Source: Gordonia insulae
GTDB lineage: Bacteria > Actinomycetota > Actinomycetes > Mycobacteriales > Mycobacteriaceae
Direction: 5' to 3'
Length of the DNA stretch: 64,000 nucleotides
Assembly: GCF_003855095.1 (NCBI RefSeq)
Contig: NZ_CP033972.1
Location: 248,001-312,000, forward strand
Of this stretch, positions 46,828 through 56,038 are shown piece by piece. Position numbers and translations under genes: made by a program. Within the stretch, counting starts at the first letter, position 1. The number at the start of each line of letters is the position of its first letter. Under the pieces are notes generated by a model. That model was not told the origin of the DNA and did not search any database. It worked only from the letters and a program-made list of their open reading frames with translations.

Positions 46828-46845
46828 TGTTCGGTGAGCCGAACA
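46828..46845. promoter_or_regulatory. Palindromic operator-like site (TGTTCGG-N4-CCGAACA)
   Basis: A perfect 7-bp inverted repeat with a four-base spacer lies 71 bp upstream of the small membrane protein gene. TACACT at 46864-46869 is a candidate -10, so the palindrome would cover the -35 region. No regulator gene is adjacent. Confidence 0.5.
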
Positions 46846-46915
46846 ATTTAGTTCAGCGTCGGTTACACTCGACTGCAGTGGGCACGAACCACGCCGTCGA
46901 CACCGAGGAGCGACC

Positions 46916-47170
46916 ATGACCGCAGCGAACGTATCCGCGCTGGTCGAGGCGCGTCCTGCCGGTGGACGCAGCACCGCTCCGGTCGTGCAGGTCGCCGGCG
47001 CCGCGTGGCCGCTCTACAAGGTGCACGCCGTCATCGCCGCGTTGATCGTCGCCGTGGTCGCGCTGGGCCTGACCGGCTCAGGTCAGGCCGTGGCCTGGGC
47101 GTCGGCCGCGGCGCTCGTCACCGTCTGGTGGACCGAGCGGCTCTGGCAGACCGCACACCGGCCGTCCTGA
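46916..47170 (+). CDS. Small two-helix membrane protein
   Basis: An 84-residue protein with a hydrophilic N-terminus (about 28 residues) and two transmembrane segments: WPLYKVHAVIAALIVAVVALGL and AVAWASAAALVTVWWTERLW. ATG 46916 has GAGGAG upstream. It has its own likely promoter beneath the TGTTCGG palindrome. It belongs to no family I recognise; its conservation is untested. Confidence 0.65.
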   Translation: MTAANVSALVEARPAGGRSTAPVVQVAGAAWPLYKVHAVIAALIVAVVALGLTGSGQAVAWASAAALVTVWWTERLWQTAHRPS

Positions 47171-47240
47171 CCGACCGCAGACTCCCCACCCCACCCCACC
47201 CCGACCGCGACCGCCACCGACGTCCCGTCGGCAGCGAGAT

Positions 47241-48287
47241 TCACGGGTGAGCGGCCGTCGCACCCCGATCGAATCCGCCCGGGATCTCGTAGATCCGTCC
47301 GTCGAATCCGGCCCGATACAGATGACCCGACGAGAAGCCGCGATCGCCCCGCCCGTAGGACAGCACGCTGGAGAGGCCGAGCCCCGAGGCCAGCACGCAA
47401 TACCGTCCCGGCGACGTGATCCGGACGATCTGTCCGGCGGCATTGAACGGAACCACCGGACGATCACGCGCATCGAGCGTCAATCCGTCCGGTGTGGCGG
47501 TGATGTCCCCGCCCAGATTCAGCAGGCTCTGCACCACGCGCGGGTTGGACGTCGAGATGCGACTCACCCCGGGGTTGGTGAAGGTGCGTGACACGTACAG
47601 CCACCGGTCGTCACGACCGAGCACCGCGCCGTTGGCGCTCGGCAGGAATCCCCAGTTCGCCTGCACCGCACCGTTGGGGTACACGCGCCCGATGAGGTTG
47701 CCGAAGTCGTTGGTGGCGTAAACGATTCCGTTCGCCGACACGTCCATGCCATTGGCCGCCGACAATCCGCGCACCCAGGGTCGCAGCGCCAGGGTGCCGA
47801 CGTTGAGCCGCGCGATGCCGGCGTGCCGCAGCGAATCCCCGACGACGACCCGGGCGTCGGCGCCGTACCCGACGAGCAGCGCGCCGTCGCGGGCCCAGGC
47901 CAGAGCGCCGGCCCCGCCGTCGGGGACGCGGGCGATCGGCACCGCCCGGGCACCGGGTGCGCCCAGCCGGAACACGCGTCCGGTGAGCAGATCGGTGGTG
48001 TAGAGCCGGCCCGCCGCGTCGACGGTCAGCCCTTCGAGCGCCGCTCCCGGGACGGCGCCGACCAGGCGGGGCGCCTGACCCGCGCCGGCGCAGGTGGGCG
48101 CGGCGCCGGCGGTCGCAGGTCCGATCGCCGCCAGCAATCCCGCGGTGAGCGCGACGACCGCCGCGCTCACCCCGAGTCGGCGACCGGGTCGGCGGCGCGG
48201 TGGTCGAGGGGCGGCTCGCCCGCGGTCGGGGTCGGCCGATGCCGACGAGTGCACGATGGTGTGATCGGGGCTGGTACGTCCGAACAT
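47241..48287 (-). CDS. Secreted SMP-30/gluconolactonase-like beta-propeller protein
   Basis: A 348-residue protein. A very basic N-terminus (RPPRRRPGRRLG) precedes a signal helix (VSAAVVALTAGLLAAIGPATAGAAP) around residues 40-62, with an A-G-A type cleavage site. The body has repeated propeller blades: LEGLTVDAAGRLYTTDLLTGRVFRL, GALAWARDGALLVGYG, NGMDVSANGIVYATNDFGNLIGRV, NGAVLGRDDRWLYVSRTF and DGLTLDARDRPVV. This is the SMP-30/strictosidine-synthase-like pattern. Enzymatic activity is unproven. The ATG at 48287 has GGGAGG upstream on the minus strand. It is divergent from ilvA. Confidence 0.72.
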   Translation of the reverse strand: MFGRTSPDHTIVHSSASADPDRGRAAPRPPRRRPGRRLGVSAAVVALTAGLLAAIGPATAGAAPTCAGAGQAPRLVGAVPGAALEGLTVDAAGRLYTTDLLTGRVFRLGAPGARAVPIARVPDGGAGALAWARDGALLVGYGADARVVVGDSLRHAGIARLNVGTLALRPWVRGLSAANGMDVSANGIVYATNDFGNLIGRVYPNGAVQANWGFLPSANGAVLGRDDRWLYVSRTFTNPGVSRISTSNPRVVQSLLNLGGDITATPDGLTLDARDRPVVPFNAAGQIVRITSPGRYCVLASGLGLSSVLSYGRGDRGFSSGHLYRAGFDGRIYEIPGGFDRGATAAHP

Positions 48288-48462
48288 GTCGGCCTCCCGT
48301 AGTCGGGGCGCCGTCCGCCGGTGGTCACGCGCACCGATTCCGGATGGACGACTGGTTCGTTGACCTGAACGGAAGTCTAGGCGTGCGACCCGCCGCCCGT
48401 CGGCAACTTCGCGACCCCGGCGCCGACGTCCCGCTGCGCCGCGGAGCGGGACGGGTGAGACC

Positions 48463-49848
48463 ATGGACGACGTGAGTACCCAGCAGGCACCGGTTCATCA
48501 GCACGGACACACGTTGAGCGGCGACACGATCGCCGCGTCCGTCGCACGAATCGCCGATGCCGTCGCGCGGACCCCGATCGAAGAAGCGCCGCGCCTCTCG
48601 GCGGCGGTGGGCGCGCAGGTCTTCCTCAAACGTGAGGACCTGCAAACCGTGCGGTCATACAAGATCCGTGGCGCGTACAACGTGATGGCCCAACTCTCCG
48701 AGGAGGAGCTCTCGCGCGGAGTGGTCGCGGCCAGCGCCGGCAACCACGCCCAGGGGGTCGCGTACGCCTGCCGCGCCATGCAGGTGCCCGGCCGGATCTA
48801 CGTCCCGACCACCACCCCGAAACAGAAGCGCGACCGAATCCGTTGGCATGGGGGCGATTTCGTCGAGCTGATTTCCGTCGGCGAGACCTACGACGCGGCT
48901 GCGGCGGCGGCGCAGTCCGATGTCATGCGCACCGGTGCCTCCTGGATCCATGCGTTCGACGACCCGCGCACCGCCGCGGGGCAGGGGACCATCGCCTACG
49001 AGATCGTCGAGCAGCTCGGCCGTGTGCCGGACGTGATCGTCGCACCTGTCGGTGGTGGCGGCTGCCTCGCCGGAGTGGCGACGTACCTGCGGTCCCGTTC
49101 CGACGATGTCGCGATTGTCGGGGTCGAACCGACCGGCGCCGTGTCGTTGACGGCGGCACTGGCGGCCGGTGGACCGATCACCCTCGAGACGATCGACCCG
49201 TTCGTCGACGGCGCGGCCGTGAAACGGATCGGCACCATCGGGTACAGCGTGATGGCCGACTTCGGCGCGACCATCACCGATCATCCCGTGCTGCCCGTCG
49301 TCGCACCCGAGCCCGCGGTCGAGGTGTTCCCCGACGGCGTTCGTCACGTGCCGCGCCCGGGCAGCACACACATCACCCACGTCGACGAGGGCGCCATCTG
49401 CTCGACGATGCTGGGGCTGTACCAGAACGAGGGCATCATCGCCGAGCCCGCCGGGGCGCTCGCGGTCACCGCGTTGGATTCCCTCGACCTGCCGCCCGAC
49501 GCGATCGTCGTCTGCCTGATCTCCGGCGGCAACAACGACGTGTCGCGCTATGGGGAGATCATCGAGCGGTCCCTGGTGCATCAGGGACTCAAGCACTACT
49601 TCCTGGTGGACTTCCCCCAGGAGCCCGGTGCGCTGCGGCGCTTCCTCGACGAGGTGCTCGGCCCCGACGATGACATCACCCTGTTCGAATACGTCAAGCG
49701 CAACAACCGGGAGATCGGTGCGGCACTTGTCGGAGTCGAGCTCGGTGAGCCGGAAGGCCTTGCGGGACTGATGGATCGGATGTCGCACTCCCGGCTGCAC
49801 TGCGAGCGCCTCGAGCCGGGCACCCCGGCATACGACTACCTGACCTGA
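48463..49848 (+). CDS. ilvA: Threonine ammonia-lyase (threonine dehydratase) with ACT-like domain
   Basis: PLP enzyme converting threonine to 2-oxobutanoate, the first committed step to isoleucine. K67 in SYKIRGAYN is the PLP Schiff-base lysine, ASAGNHAQGVAYA binds substrate/phosphate, and VGGGGCLAGVA is the PLP phosphate loop near residue 198. The C-terminal about 90 residues (HYFLVDFPQEPGALRRFLDEVLGPDDDITLFEYVKR) form a single ACT-like regulatory domain, implying isoleucine feedback. Length 461. ATG 48463 is used; GTG 48472 (STQQAPV) is possible. Its last 13 bases overlap the end of the convergent treZ. Confidence 0.93.
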   Translation: MDDVSTQQAPVHQHGHTLSGDTIAASVARIADAVARTPIEEAPRLSAAVGAQVFLKREDLQTVRSYKIRGAYNVMAQLSEEELSRGVVAASAGNHAQGVAYACRAMQVPGRIYVPTTTPKQKRDRIRWHGGDFVELISVGETYDAAAAAAQSDVMRTGASWIHAFDDPRTAAGQGTIAYEIVEQLGRVPDVIVAPVGGGGCLAGVATYLRSRSDDVAIVGVEPTGAVSLTAALAAGGPITLETIDPFVDGAAVKRIGTIGYSVMADFGATITDHPVLPVVAPEPAVEVFPDGVRHVPRPGSTHITHVDEGAICSTMLGLYQNEGIIAEPAGALAVTALDSLDLPPDAIVVCLISGGNNDVSRYGEIIERSLVHQGLKHYFLVDFPQEPGALRRFLDEVLGPDDDITLFEYVKRNNREIGAALVGVELGEPEGLAGLMDRMSHSRLHCERLEPGTPAYDYLT

Positions 49849-51749
49849 CCGATCACCACGTCGTGCCCCGGTACGTGTAGCCGACCGTCGTCGGCGGTGG
49901 GCTCCGACCACCACAGCACGGGCGACAGGTCGACCGGCACCACCGTGTCCGCCGCGGTGAGGGTGCAGACCACCGCCCAGTTGCCGCGGTACATGGTGAA
50001 CCAGCCGGCGTCCTCGTCGAACGCCGTACCGACCGAGGCGAAATCGTTGTGGCGGAACTCGTCCTCGGTGCGGCGCAATGCGATCAGGTCCCGGTAGAAC
50101 GCCAGCATCCGGCGGTGCGTGGGTTCGTCGAGCTCGGTCCAGTCCAGCCGCGAGCTCGTGAAGGTGGCGGGGTCCTGGGGGTCGGGCACCTCGGCCGCGT
50201 CCCAGCCGTGCTCGGCGAACTCGCCGCGACGACCGGTGCGCACGGCCTCGCCCAGCTCCGGTTCGGGGTGCGAGGTGAAGAATGCGAACGGGGTGTCGGC
50301 GGCCCACTCCTCACCCATGAACAGCATCGGCGTGAACGGCGACAGCAGCACGAGTGCCGCCTTGATGGCGAGTTGACCGCCGGTGAGATTCGCCGACGGT
50401 CGGTCGCCGACGGCGCGGTTGCCGATCTGGTCGTGATTGCAGGTGTAGGCGAGCAGGGTATCGGCCGGGACGAGGTCGGTGGGTACCGGGCGACCGTGAT
50501 GCCTGCGCCGGAACGACGAGTACGTCCCGTCGTGGAAGAAGCCGCCGCGCAACACCTTCGCCAGGGCCCCGAGGCTGCCGAAGTCCGCGTAGTAGCCCTG
50601 CCGTTCGCCGGAGACCGCGGTGTGGATCGCGTGATGGATGTCGTCGTCCCACTGGGCGGTCAGGCCGAGGCCACCGCGGTTCCGCGGCAGGATCAGCCGG
50701 GGATCGTTGAGGTCGCTCTCTGCGATCAGCGACAGCGGCCGCCCGAGCTCGGCGGCCAGCTCGTCGGTGGCCACCGCCAGCTCCTCGAGCAGATGCACGG
50801 CGCGGTGATCGACCAGCGCGTGGACCGCATCCAGGCGCAACCCGTCGACGTGGAAGTCGCGGAACCAGCGCAGCGCATTGCCGATGATGAAGGCACGCAC
50901 CTCGTCGGAGTCGGGGCCGGAGAGATTGACCGACGATCCCCAGCTGGTGATGCCCTCCGAGAGATACGGCCCGAACCGCGGCAGGTAGTTGCCCGACGGC
51001 CCGAGATGGTTGTAGACCACATCGAGCACGACACCGAGCCCGCGGTGATGGCATGCGTCGACAAAACGTGCGAATCCGTCCGGCCCGCCGTACGGCTCGT
51101 GCACGGCGTACCACGCGACCCCGTCGTAACCCCACCCGTACGTGCCGTTGAACGCGTTGATCGGCATGACCTCGACGACGTCGACCCCGAGCTCGACCAG
51201 GTGGTCGAGCCGCTCGATGGCCGAGTCGAACGTGCCGTCGGGTGTGAACGTCCCGATGTGCAGTTCGTAGAGGACCGCGCCGCGCACGTCGACCCCCGGC
51301 CAGTCGCCGTCGGTCCACCGGGATTCGTCGACGCGGTGCAGCGCCGACGCACCGTGCACCCCGTCGGGTAGCCACACCGATCGTGGATCGGGGGTCGGGT
51401 CACCGCCGTCGACGATGAATCGGTAGCGCACCTCCGCGGCCGCGGCCGCGGCCGCGTCGGGATGCGGGTCGGCGCCAGGGTGATCGTCCGCCGGAATCCA
51501 CCACTCGTGGTCCGCGGGGTCACGTCGCATGGGTGTCCGGGCCTCGTCACCGCCGGCCGTCGCGGCGAGGAGCGAGACCGTCTCGGCCGTCGGCGCCCAC
51601 ACGCGGATGTCGTCCAGGGTGGCGGGTGGGTGGAAGGGACGCGCGGAGATCGCAAAGGTGGGGATTTCCCCACCCTGGTCGCTCGTCCCAGTTAAGGTGT
51701 CCGCAGCCACCAACTCATCGGTCACAGGCTCATCGGTCACAGAACACAA
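49836..51749 (-). CDS. treZ: Malto-oligosyltrehalose trehalohydrolase TreZ
   Basis: GH13 enzyme releasing trehalose from maltooligosyl-trehalose made by TreY. It has an N-terminal CBM48-like domain (RVWAPTAETVSLLAA, VRYRFIVDGG) and the barrel regions GAVLYELHIGTFTPDGTFDSAIERLDHL, VLDVVYNHLGPSGNYL, DGLRLDAVHAL (nucleophile Asp near residue 305), AESDLNDPRL (acid Glu near 341) and NHDQIGNRA. Length about 637 residues. The 5' end offers a TTG at 51749 or a GTG at 51740, both without a good ribosome-binding site. It ends within ilvA (13-bp tail-to-tail overlap). Confidence 0.92.
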   Translation of the reverse strand: MCSVTDEPVTDELVAADTLTGTSDQGGEIPTFAISARPFHPPATLDDIRVWAPTAETVSLLAATAGGDEARTPMRRDPADHEWWIPADDHPGADPHPDAAAAAAAEVRYRFIVDGGDPTPDPRSVWLPDGVHGASALHRVDESRWTDGDWPGVDVRGAVLYELHIGTFTPDGTFDSAIERLDHLVELGVDVVEVMPINAFNGTYGWGYDGVAWYAVHEPYGGPDGFARFVDACHHRGLGVVLDVVYNHLGPSGNYLPRFGPYLSEGITSWGSSVNLSGPDSDEVRAFIIGNALRWFRDFHVDGLRLDAVHALVDHRAVHLLEELAVATDELAAELGRPLSLIAESDLNDPRLILPRNRGGLGLTAQWDDDIHHAIHTAVSGERQGYYADFGSLGALAKVLRGGFFHDGTYSSFRRRHHGRPVPTDLVPADTLLAYTCNHDQIGNRAVGDRPSANLTGGQLAIKAALVLLSPFTPMLFMGEEWAADTPFAFFTSHPEPELGEAVRTGRRGEFAEHGWDAAEVPDPQDPATFTSSRLDWTELDEPTHRRMLAFYRDLIALRRTEDEFRHNDFASVGTAFDEDAGWFTMYRGNWAVVCTLTAADTVVPVDLSPVLWWSEPTADDGRLHVPGHDVVIGQVR

Positions 51750-51947
51750 GGTATGTCGCGCCCGACCTCTCCGCAGATGTCGGTAATGTGACCCCAGACA
51801 CAGACGGATTGGAGATATCAGATATATTTACCGCCGGGGGTCGGCACACCAGGGGGCCCGCGCGAGCGGGATGGTGGCCGGGTCGGCCGCTTGATCGACA
51901 ACATTCATTGAGCCCGGGGGTCCGGGCAGCCGACGCGAGGTAGGGGA
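51750..51947. promoter_or_regulatory. Divergent promoter region between treZ and the mce operon
   Basis: This 198-bp gap is locally AT-rich around GATATCAGATATATTTACC (51814-51832). TATATT at 51823-51828 is a plausible -10 for the mce operon. No ORF or strong hairpin is evident. AGGTAGGGGA just before the TTG at 51948 is the ribosome-binding site. Confidence 0.35.
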
Positions 51948-52802
51948 TTGAGTACTGACGCGGTGTCCTCCGAGAGGGAGGGAACACGTGCGGGCTCGGG
52001 GGCGATACGCCGTTGGTTCCGTGGTCACGTCATGGCCTCGTTCGACACCTTCGGTCGACAGATGGGCATGTTCGTCGAGGTCTTCAAGGTCCTCGTCGTC
52101 GACATCGTCAAACGACGTTTCCCGTTCGGGGAATTCATCCGGCAATGCGCCTTCATGGCCAGCACCTCGGTGTTCCCGACGTTTCTCGTGGCCATCCCGA
52201 TCGGCGTCATCGTGTCGATCCAGGTGTCCAACATCGCCGGCCAGATCGGCGCGACGTCGTTCTCGGGTGCGGCGACCGGCCTCGGCGTCATCCGCCAGGG
52301 CGCACCGCTGGTGACCTCGTTGCTGTTGGCCGGCGCCGTCGGGTCGGCGATCGCGGCCGACCTCGGGTCACGCACGATCCGTGACGAGATCGACGCCATG
52401 CGTGTCATGGGCGTGAACCCGGTCCAGCGGCTGATCTCGCCCCGACTGCTCGCCACCATGGTGGTCAGCTTCCTGCTCTGTGGATTCGTGTGCTTCGTCG
52501 GCTTCATCACCGGCTATGTGTTCAACGTCTACTTCCAGGGCGGGACGCCCGGCAGTTACACGGGTACCTTTGCGTCCTTTGCCGGGACATCCGATCTGGC
52601 CTTCGCCATCATCAAGGCGGTCATCTTCGGTGCCATCGTGGCGGTGGTCGCGTGCGACCGCGGATTGAGTACCAAGGGCGGACCGGCGGGTGTCGCCAAC
52701 TCGGTGAACGCCGCCGTGGTCAACTCCGTCCTGTTGTTGTTCACGGTGAACGTCGTGCTGACGCAGCTGTTCTCCATACTCGTACCGGCGAAGGTGGTGT
52801 GA
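51948..52802 (+). CDS. yrbEA: YrbE-family ABC permease (YrbEA/MlaE-like), first of pair
   Basis: Membrane permease subunit of the Mce lipid importer, related to MlaE. The 284 residues include about five helices and the conserved MlaE features [68 protein letters not shown] and the [23 protein letters not shown] end motif. Start is TTG 51948, with AGGTAGGGGA upstream. It lies one base before the second permease. The ATPase (MceG/Mkl) is not in this window. Confidence 0.92.
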   Translation: [284 protein letters not shown]

Positions 52803-52803
52803 G

Positions 52804-53670
52804 ATGACCGCATCACGGTATGTGCCTCCCGCCCTCCGGCCGGTCGAGGCGGCCAAGGGGATCTACCGCGGCCCGCGCAATGGGCTGGCCGCGATGGGAC
52901 ACCTCATCACGTTCCTGCTCAAGTCCATCGGTTCGGTGCCGATCACCTTCCGGCACTACAGCAAAGAAGTGTGGCGCCTGCTCTCCGACGTCGCGTGGGG
53001 CAACGGCGCGCTCGTGGTCGGGGGCGGCACCGTCGGCGTCATGGTGATCCTGGGCGTGATGGGCGGGGCCACCGTCGGCATCGAGGGTTACACTGCGCTC
53101 AACCTGCTCGGCATGGGCCCGGTGACGGGCGGCCTGTCCGCCTTCGCCACCACCCGCGAGATCGCACCGCTGCTGGCGGCCACCGCATTCACCGCGCAGT
53201 CCGGCTGCCGGTTCACCGCGCAGCTCGGATCGATGCGGATCGCCGAGGAGATCGACGCACTCGAATCCATCGCCATTCGGCCGCTGCCGTACTTGGTGAC
53301 CACCCGGATGCTGGCCGCCGTGCTCTCGATCGTGCCGCTGTACGCGGTCTCGCTGGCCGCCAATTACCTGGCGTGCCAACTCATGTATCAGTTGCAGAGC
53401 GGCCAGGGTGCCGGCACGTACCTGTACTACTTCAACCAGTTCCTGGTGTCCTCGGACATGGTGTTCTCGTTCATCAAGGTGATCGTGTTCGTCCTGCTCA
53501 CCACGTTCATCCAGTGCTACTACGGATACTTCGCCTCCGGCGGTCCGGAGGGAGTCGGTGTGGCCGCGGGCCACGCGATTCGCATGGCGATCATCGTGCT
53601 CGTCTTCGCGAATCTGGTCATGACGCTGGTGTTCTGGGGCACATCGCCCGGCATCAAGATATCGGGTTAG
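52804..53670 (+). CDS. yrbEB: YrbE-family ABC permease (YrbEB), second of pair
   Basis: Second MlaE-like permease, 288 residues. Conserved parts are EVWRLLSDVAWGNGALVVGGGTVGVMVILGVMGGATVG, FTAQSGCRFTAQLGSMRIAEEIDALESIAIRPLPYLVTTRMLAAVLSIVPLY, and the C-terminal CYYGYFASGGPEGVGVAAGHAIRMAI. It forms a heterodimer with YrbEA in the inner membrane. Start ATG 52804, right after the YrbEA stop. Confidence 0.92.
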   Translation: MTASRYVPPALRPVEAAKGIYRGPRNGLAAMGHLITFLLKSIGSVPITFRHYSKEVWRLLSDVAWGNGALVVGGGTVGVMVILGVMGGATVGIEGYTALNLLGMGPVTGGLSAFATTREIAPLLAATAFTAQSGCRFTAQLGSMRIAEEIDALESIAIRPLPYLVTTRMLAAVLSIVPLYAVSLAANYLACQLMYQLQSGQGAGTYLYYFNQFLVSSDMVFSFIKVIVFVLLTTFIQCYYGYFASGGPEGVGVAAGHAIRMAIIVLVFANLVMTLVFWGTSPGIKISG

Positions 53671-53681
53671 GGGGAAGCCAC

Positions 53682-55007
53682 ATGAACATCGCCACAGACG
53701 GCCGCAATCCCTCACTCCTGCAATATGTCCTGCGGGGACTCGCGTTCCTCGTCGCGCTGATGATCCTGTTCGTCCTGCTCTTCTTGCGCTACCAGGGTGC
53801 CTTCAGCTCGACGGTGCCGGTGACCGCGAAGCTCACCGACGTGGGCGACGGACTGGTCACCAGCGCCGACGTCCGCTACAACGGGCTGATCGTCGGGTCG
53901 GTGAAGTCGATCGAGCTCAGTGACGGCGTGGGGCCGGGCAACCTGCAGTACAAGGACGTCGGTATCGACATCGTCCCGGATCAGGCCGCGGGCATCCCGG
54001 CCAACGTCACCGCGCGTACCGTGCCGTCGAACCTGTTCGGCGTCAACTCGGTCGAACTCGTCCGGCCGGCACAGCCGAGCAGTGACGACCTGTCGTCGGG
54101 CGCGACGATCCCCGCTGACGAGACACTGCCGACGATCCGATTGCAGGACGCGCAGAACGAACTCCGCACGCTGTTGCAGGCCGTGCCGCCCGAAGAGCTC
54201 GCCTCGGTTCTCGGGACCATCTCCGATGCCCTGAAGGGCGGCGGCTCGGTCTTCGCCGCCTTCGTCCCGTTGCTCAACAACTATTGGAAGACCATCAACG
54301 CGCAGTTCCCGCCTGGCGCACCGTCCGGGTTCGACAACTTCAACAACGCGGTGCGCGGTCTCTCGCAATCCACGCCGCAGCTGCTGGACACTCTGGGCCG
54401 CAGCGTCATCCCGGCGATGACCATCGCCGAGAAGCAGCAGGACCTGACGGCGCTGCTGTCCGCCGGCCAGGGTGTGCTCGACGAGACCCAGGGACTGTTC
54501 GCGGCCAACGGCGACCGCGGCAAGCGGGTGGTCGGTGACCTGAACACGATGATCGGCGCGGCCGTGCTCGAACCCGAGGCACTGCCGCAGGCCCTCGCCG
54601 CGTTGAACAACCTCGCCGCCAAGGTGCTGACGGTCTTCACCGGGGTCAACGGCCACGCCCAGCTCAACATCGGCGTGAGTCTGGGCGCGTTCGAGCGCTA
54701 CACGCGGCAGAACTGCCCGGTCTACAACGGCGGGCCGTACGGTCAGGCGCGCGGCCCCGGGTGTGTGGGGCCGGGCACCGGCACGGGACCGACCAGTTCC
54801 GGACCGCTGATGATCTACCCGTCCGACGGGATGCGGCGCGACGCCGCACGATTCGGTGCGGTCACCACGTCGTCGGACAACAAGACCCTGGGAGCAGCGC
54901 TGAAACGCAAGCCGACCGCTGCGGACACGATCATGCTCGGACCGCTGGTGCAGTCGTCGACGATCGCCCCCGGTGCCCCCGGTGGCCGGCAGGGAGGTGG
55001 GCGATGA
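53682..55007 (+). CDS. mceA: MCE-family protein, MceA subunit
   Basis: A 441-residue Mce subunit with an N-terminal transmembrane anchor (YVLRGLAFLVALMILFVLLFL) and an MCE/MlaD domain (VPVTAKLTDVGDGLVTSADVRYNGLIVGSVKSIEL). A helical region with long amphipathic stretches and a Pro/Gly-rich C-terminus follow. Mce proteins assemble as a hexameric periplasmic tube for lipid or sterol transfer. ATG 53682 has GGGGGAAG upstream. A Cys pair (NCPVYNGG, GCVGPG) lies near residues 346-365. It overlaps mceB by four bases. Confidence 0.92.
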   Translation: MNIATDGRNPSLLQYVLRGLAFLVALMILFVLLFLRYQGAFSSTVPVTAKLTDVGDGLVTSADVRYNGLIVGSVKSIELSDGVGPGNLQYKDVGIDIVPDQAAGIPANVTARTVPSNLFGVNSVELVRPAQPSSDDLSSGATIPADETLPTIRLQDAQNELRTLLQAVPPEELASVLGTISDALKGGGSVFAAFVPLLNNYWKTINAQFPPGAPSGFDNFNNAVRGLSQSTPQLLDTLGRSVIPAMTIAEKQQDLTALLSAGQGVLDETQGLFAANGDRGKRVVGDLNTMIGAAVLEPEALPQALAALNNLAAKVLTVFTGVNGHAQLNIGVSLGAFERYTRQNCPVYNGGPYGQARGPGCVGPGTGTGPTSSGPLMIYPSDGMRRDAARFGAVTTSSDNKTLGAALKRKPTAADTIMLGPLVQSSTIAPGAPGGRQGGGR

Positions 55008-56038
55008 GTCGCGGGCAGGCCAGTCTCCGGAAACCGCTGATCGGGTTCTCGCTCTTCGCCGTCGTCGCCATCGTGCTGACGTACGTCATCTGGTCGACGC
55101 TCGAGCGATCGCTACCGGGCGACACCCATTCCTACAGCACCTATTTCAACGACGCCTCCGGGCTCGCGTCGGGCGACGACGTCCGGATGGCGGGCGTGCG
55201 GGTCGGCCGGGTCAGCGACATCTCGCTCGACGACGGTCGCGCGCGGGTCACCTTCGACGTGCAGACCGATCAGCAGGTGTTCACCAACACCCAGGCCGCG
55301 ATCCGGTATCAGAACCTCATCGGGCAGCGGTACCTGTCGCTGACCCTGGTCAAGGACGCCCAGAGTGCGCCGCTGGCGGCCGGGTCGTCGCTGAAGCAGC
55401 CGTCCGAGGACTCGTTCGACGTCACCCGTCTGCTCGCCGGTTTCCAGCCGGTCTTCGAGACCCTCAAGCCCGAGCAGGTCAATGCGCTGTCGGAGGGATT
55501 GATCCAGACGTTCCAGGGCAACAAGGTCTCCCTGAGTTACACGGTGGCCGAGGTCGGCACACTGGCCTCCGACATGGCCGATCGCGACGTCGTGATCGGT
55601 GCGATCATCAACAACCTGAGCGGCGTGATGCGCGACCTCGCCAAGCAGGGCAACCAGGTCGGCACGGTGATCGACAGCATCGGCAACCTGATCCACAACC
55701 TGAACGCCAACTCGGCCGCATTCGGCAAGTCGGTCGCGCAGATCGGGGAGACCGCAAGCGGTTTCGCCGACGTCCTGGCGCAGAGCAGGTCATCACTCGC
55801 GGGTGCGGCGACCGATGCGCGGGCGGCGACCAACACACTGATCGCCAACGGCGCCAAGCTCGACCGGCTGGCCGGTCAGCTGCCGGTCTTCCTCGGTCAC
55901 TTCCCGCTCGTCCTCGGGCAGGGGAACTACCTCAACATCTACGCGTGTGACCTCGACATCGCGATCGGTGACGTGTTGTTCCCGCCCGGACTGATCAACA
56001 AGATCGGCGGCACCAAGCACTCGGAGGTGTGTCGATGA
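55004..56038 (+). CDS. mceB: MCE-family protein, MceB subunit
   Basis: A 344-residue Mce subunit. It has an N-terminal anchor (IGFSLFAVVAIVLTYVIW), the MCE domain (YSTYFNDASGLASGDDVRMAGVRVGRVSDISL, IRYQNLIGQRYLSL), a long helical barrel section, and the MceB-type C-terminus NYLNIYACDLDIAIGDVLFPPG. The ATG at 55004 overlaps the mceA stop and follows GGAGGTGG. Confidence 0.92.
   Translation: MSRGQASLRKPLIGFSLFAVVAIVLTYVIWSTLERSLPGDTHSYSTYFNDASGLASGDDVRMAGVRVGRVSDISLDDGRARVTFDVQTDQQVFTNTQAAIRYQNLIGQRYLSLTLVKDAQSAPLAAGSSLKQPSEDSFDVTRLLAGFQPVFETLKPEQVNALSEGLIQTFQGNKVSLSYTVAEVGTLASDMADRDVVIGAIINNLSGVMRDLAKQGNQVGTVIDSIGNLIHNLNANSAAFGKSVAQIGETASGFADVLAQSRSSLAGAATDARAATNTLIANGAKLDRLAGQLPVFLGHFPLVLGQGNYLNIYACDLDIAIGDVLFPPGLINKIGGTKHSEVCR

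Noticed and set aside
47183..47200. Short CCCCA pentamer run after the small membrane protein gene
   Set aside because: Four units of a low-complexity run with no link to a gene feature; length is within chance for this composition.
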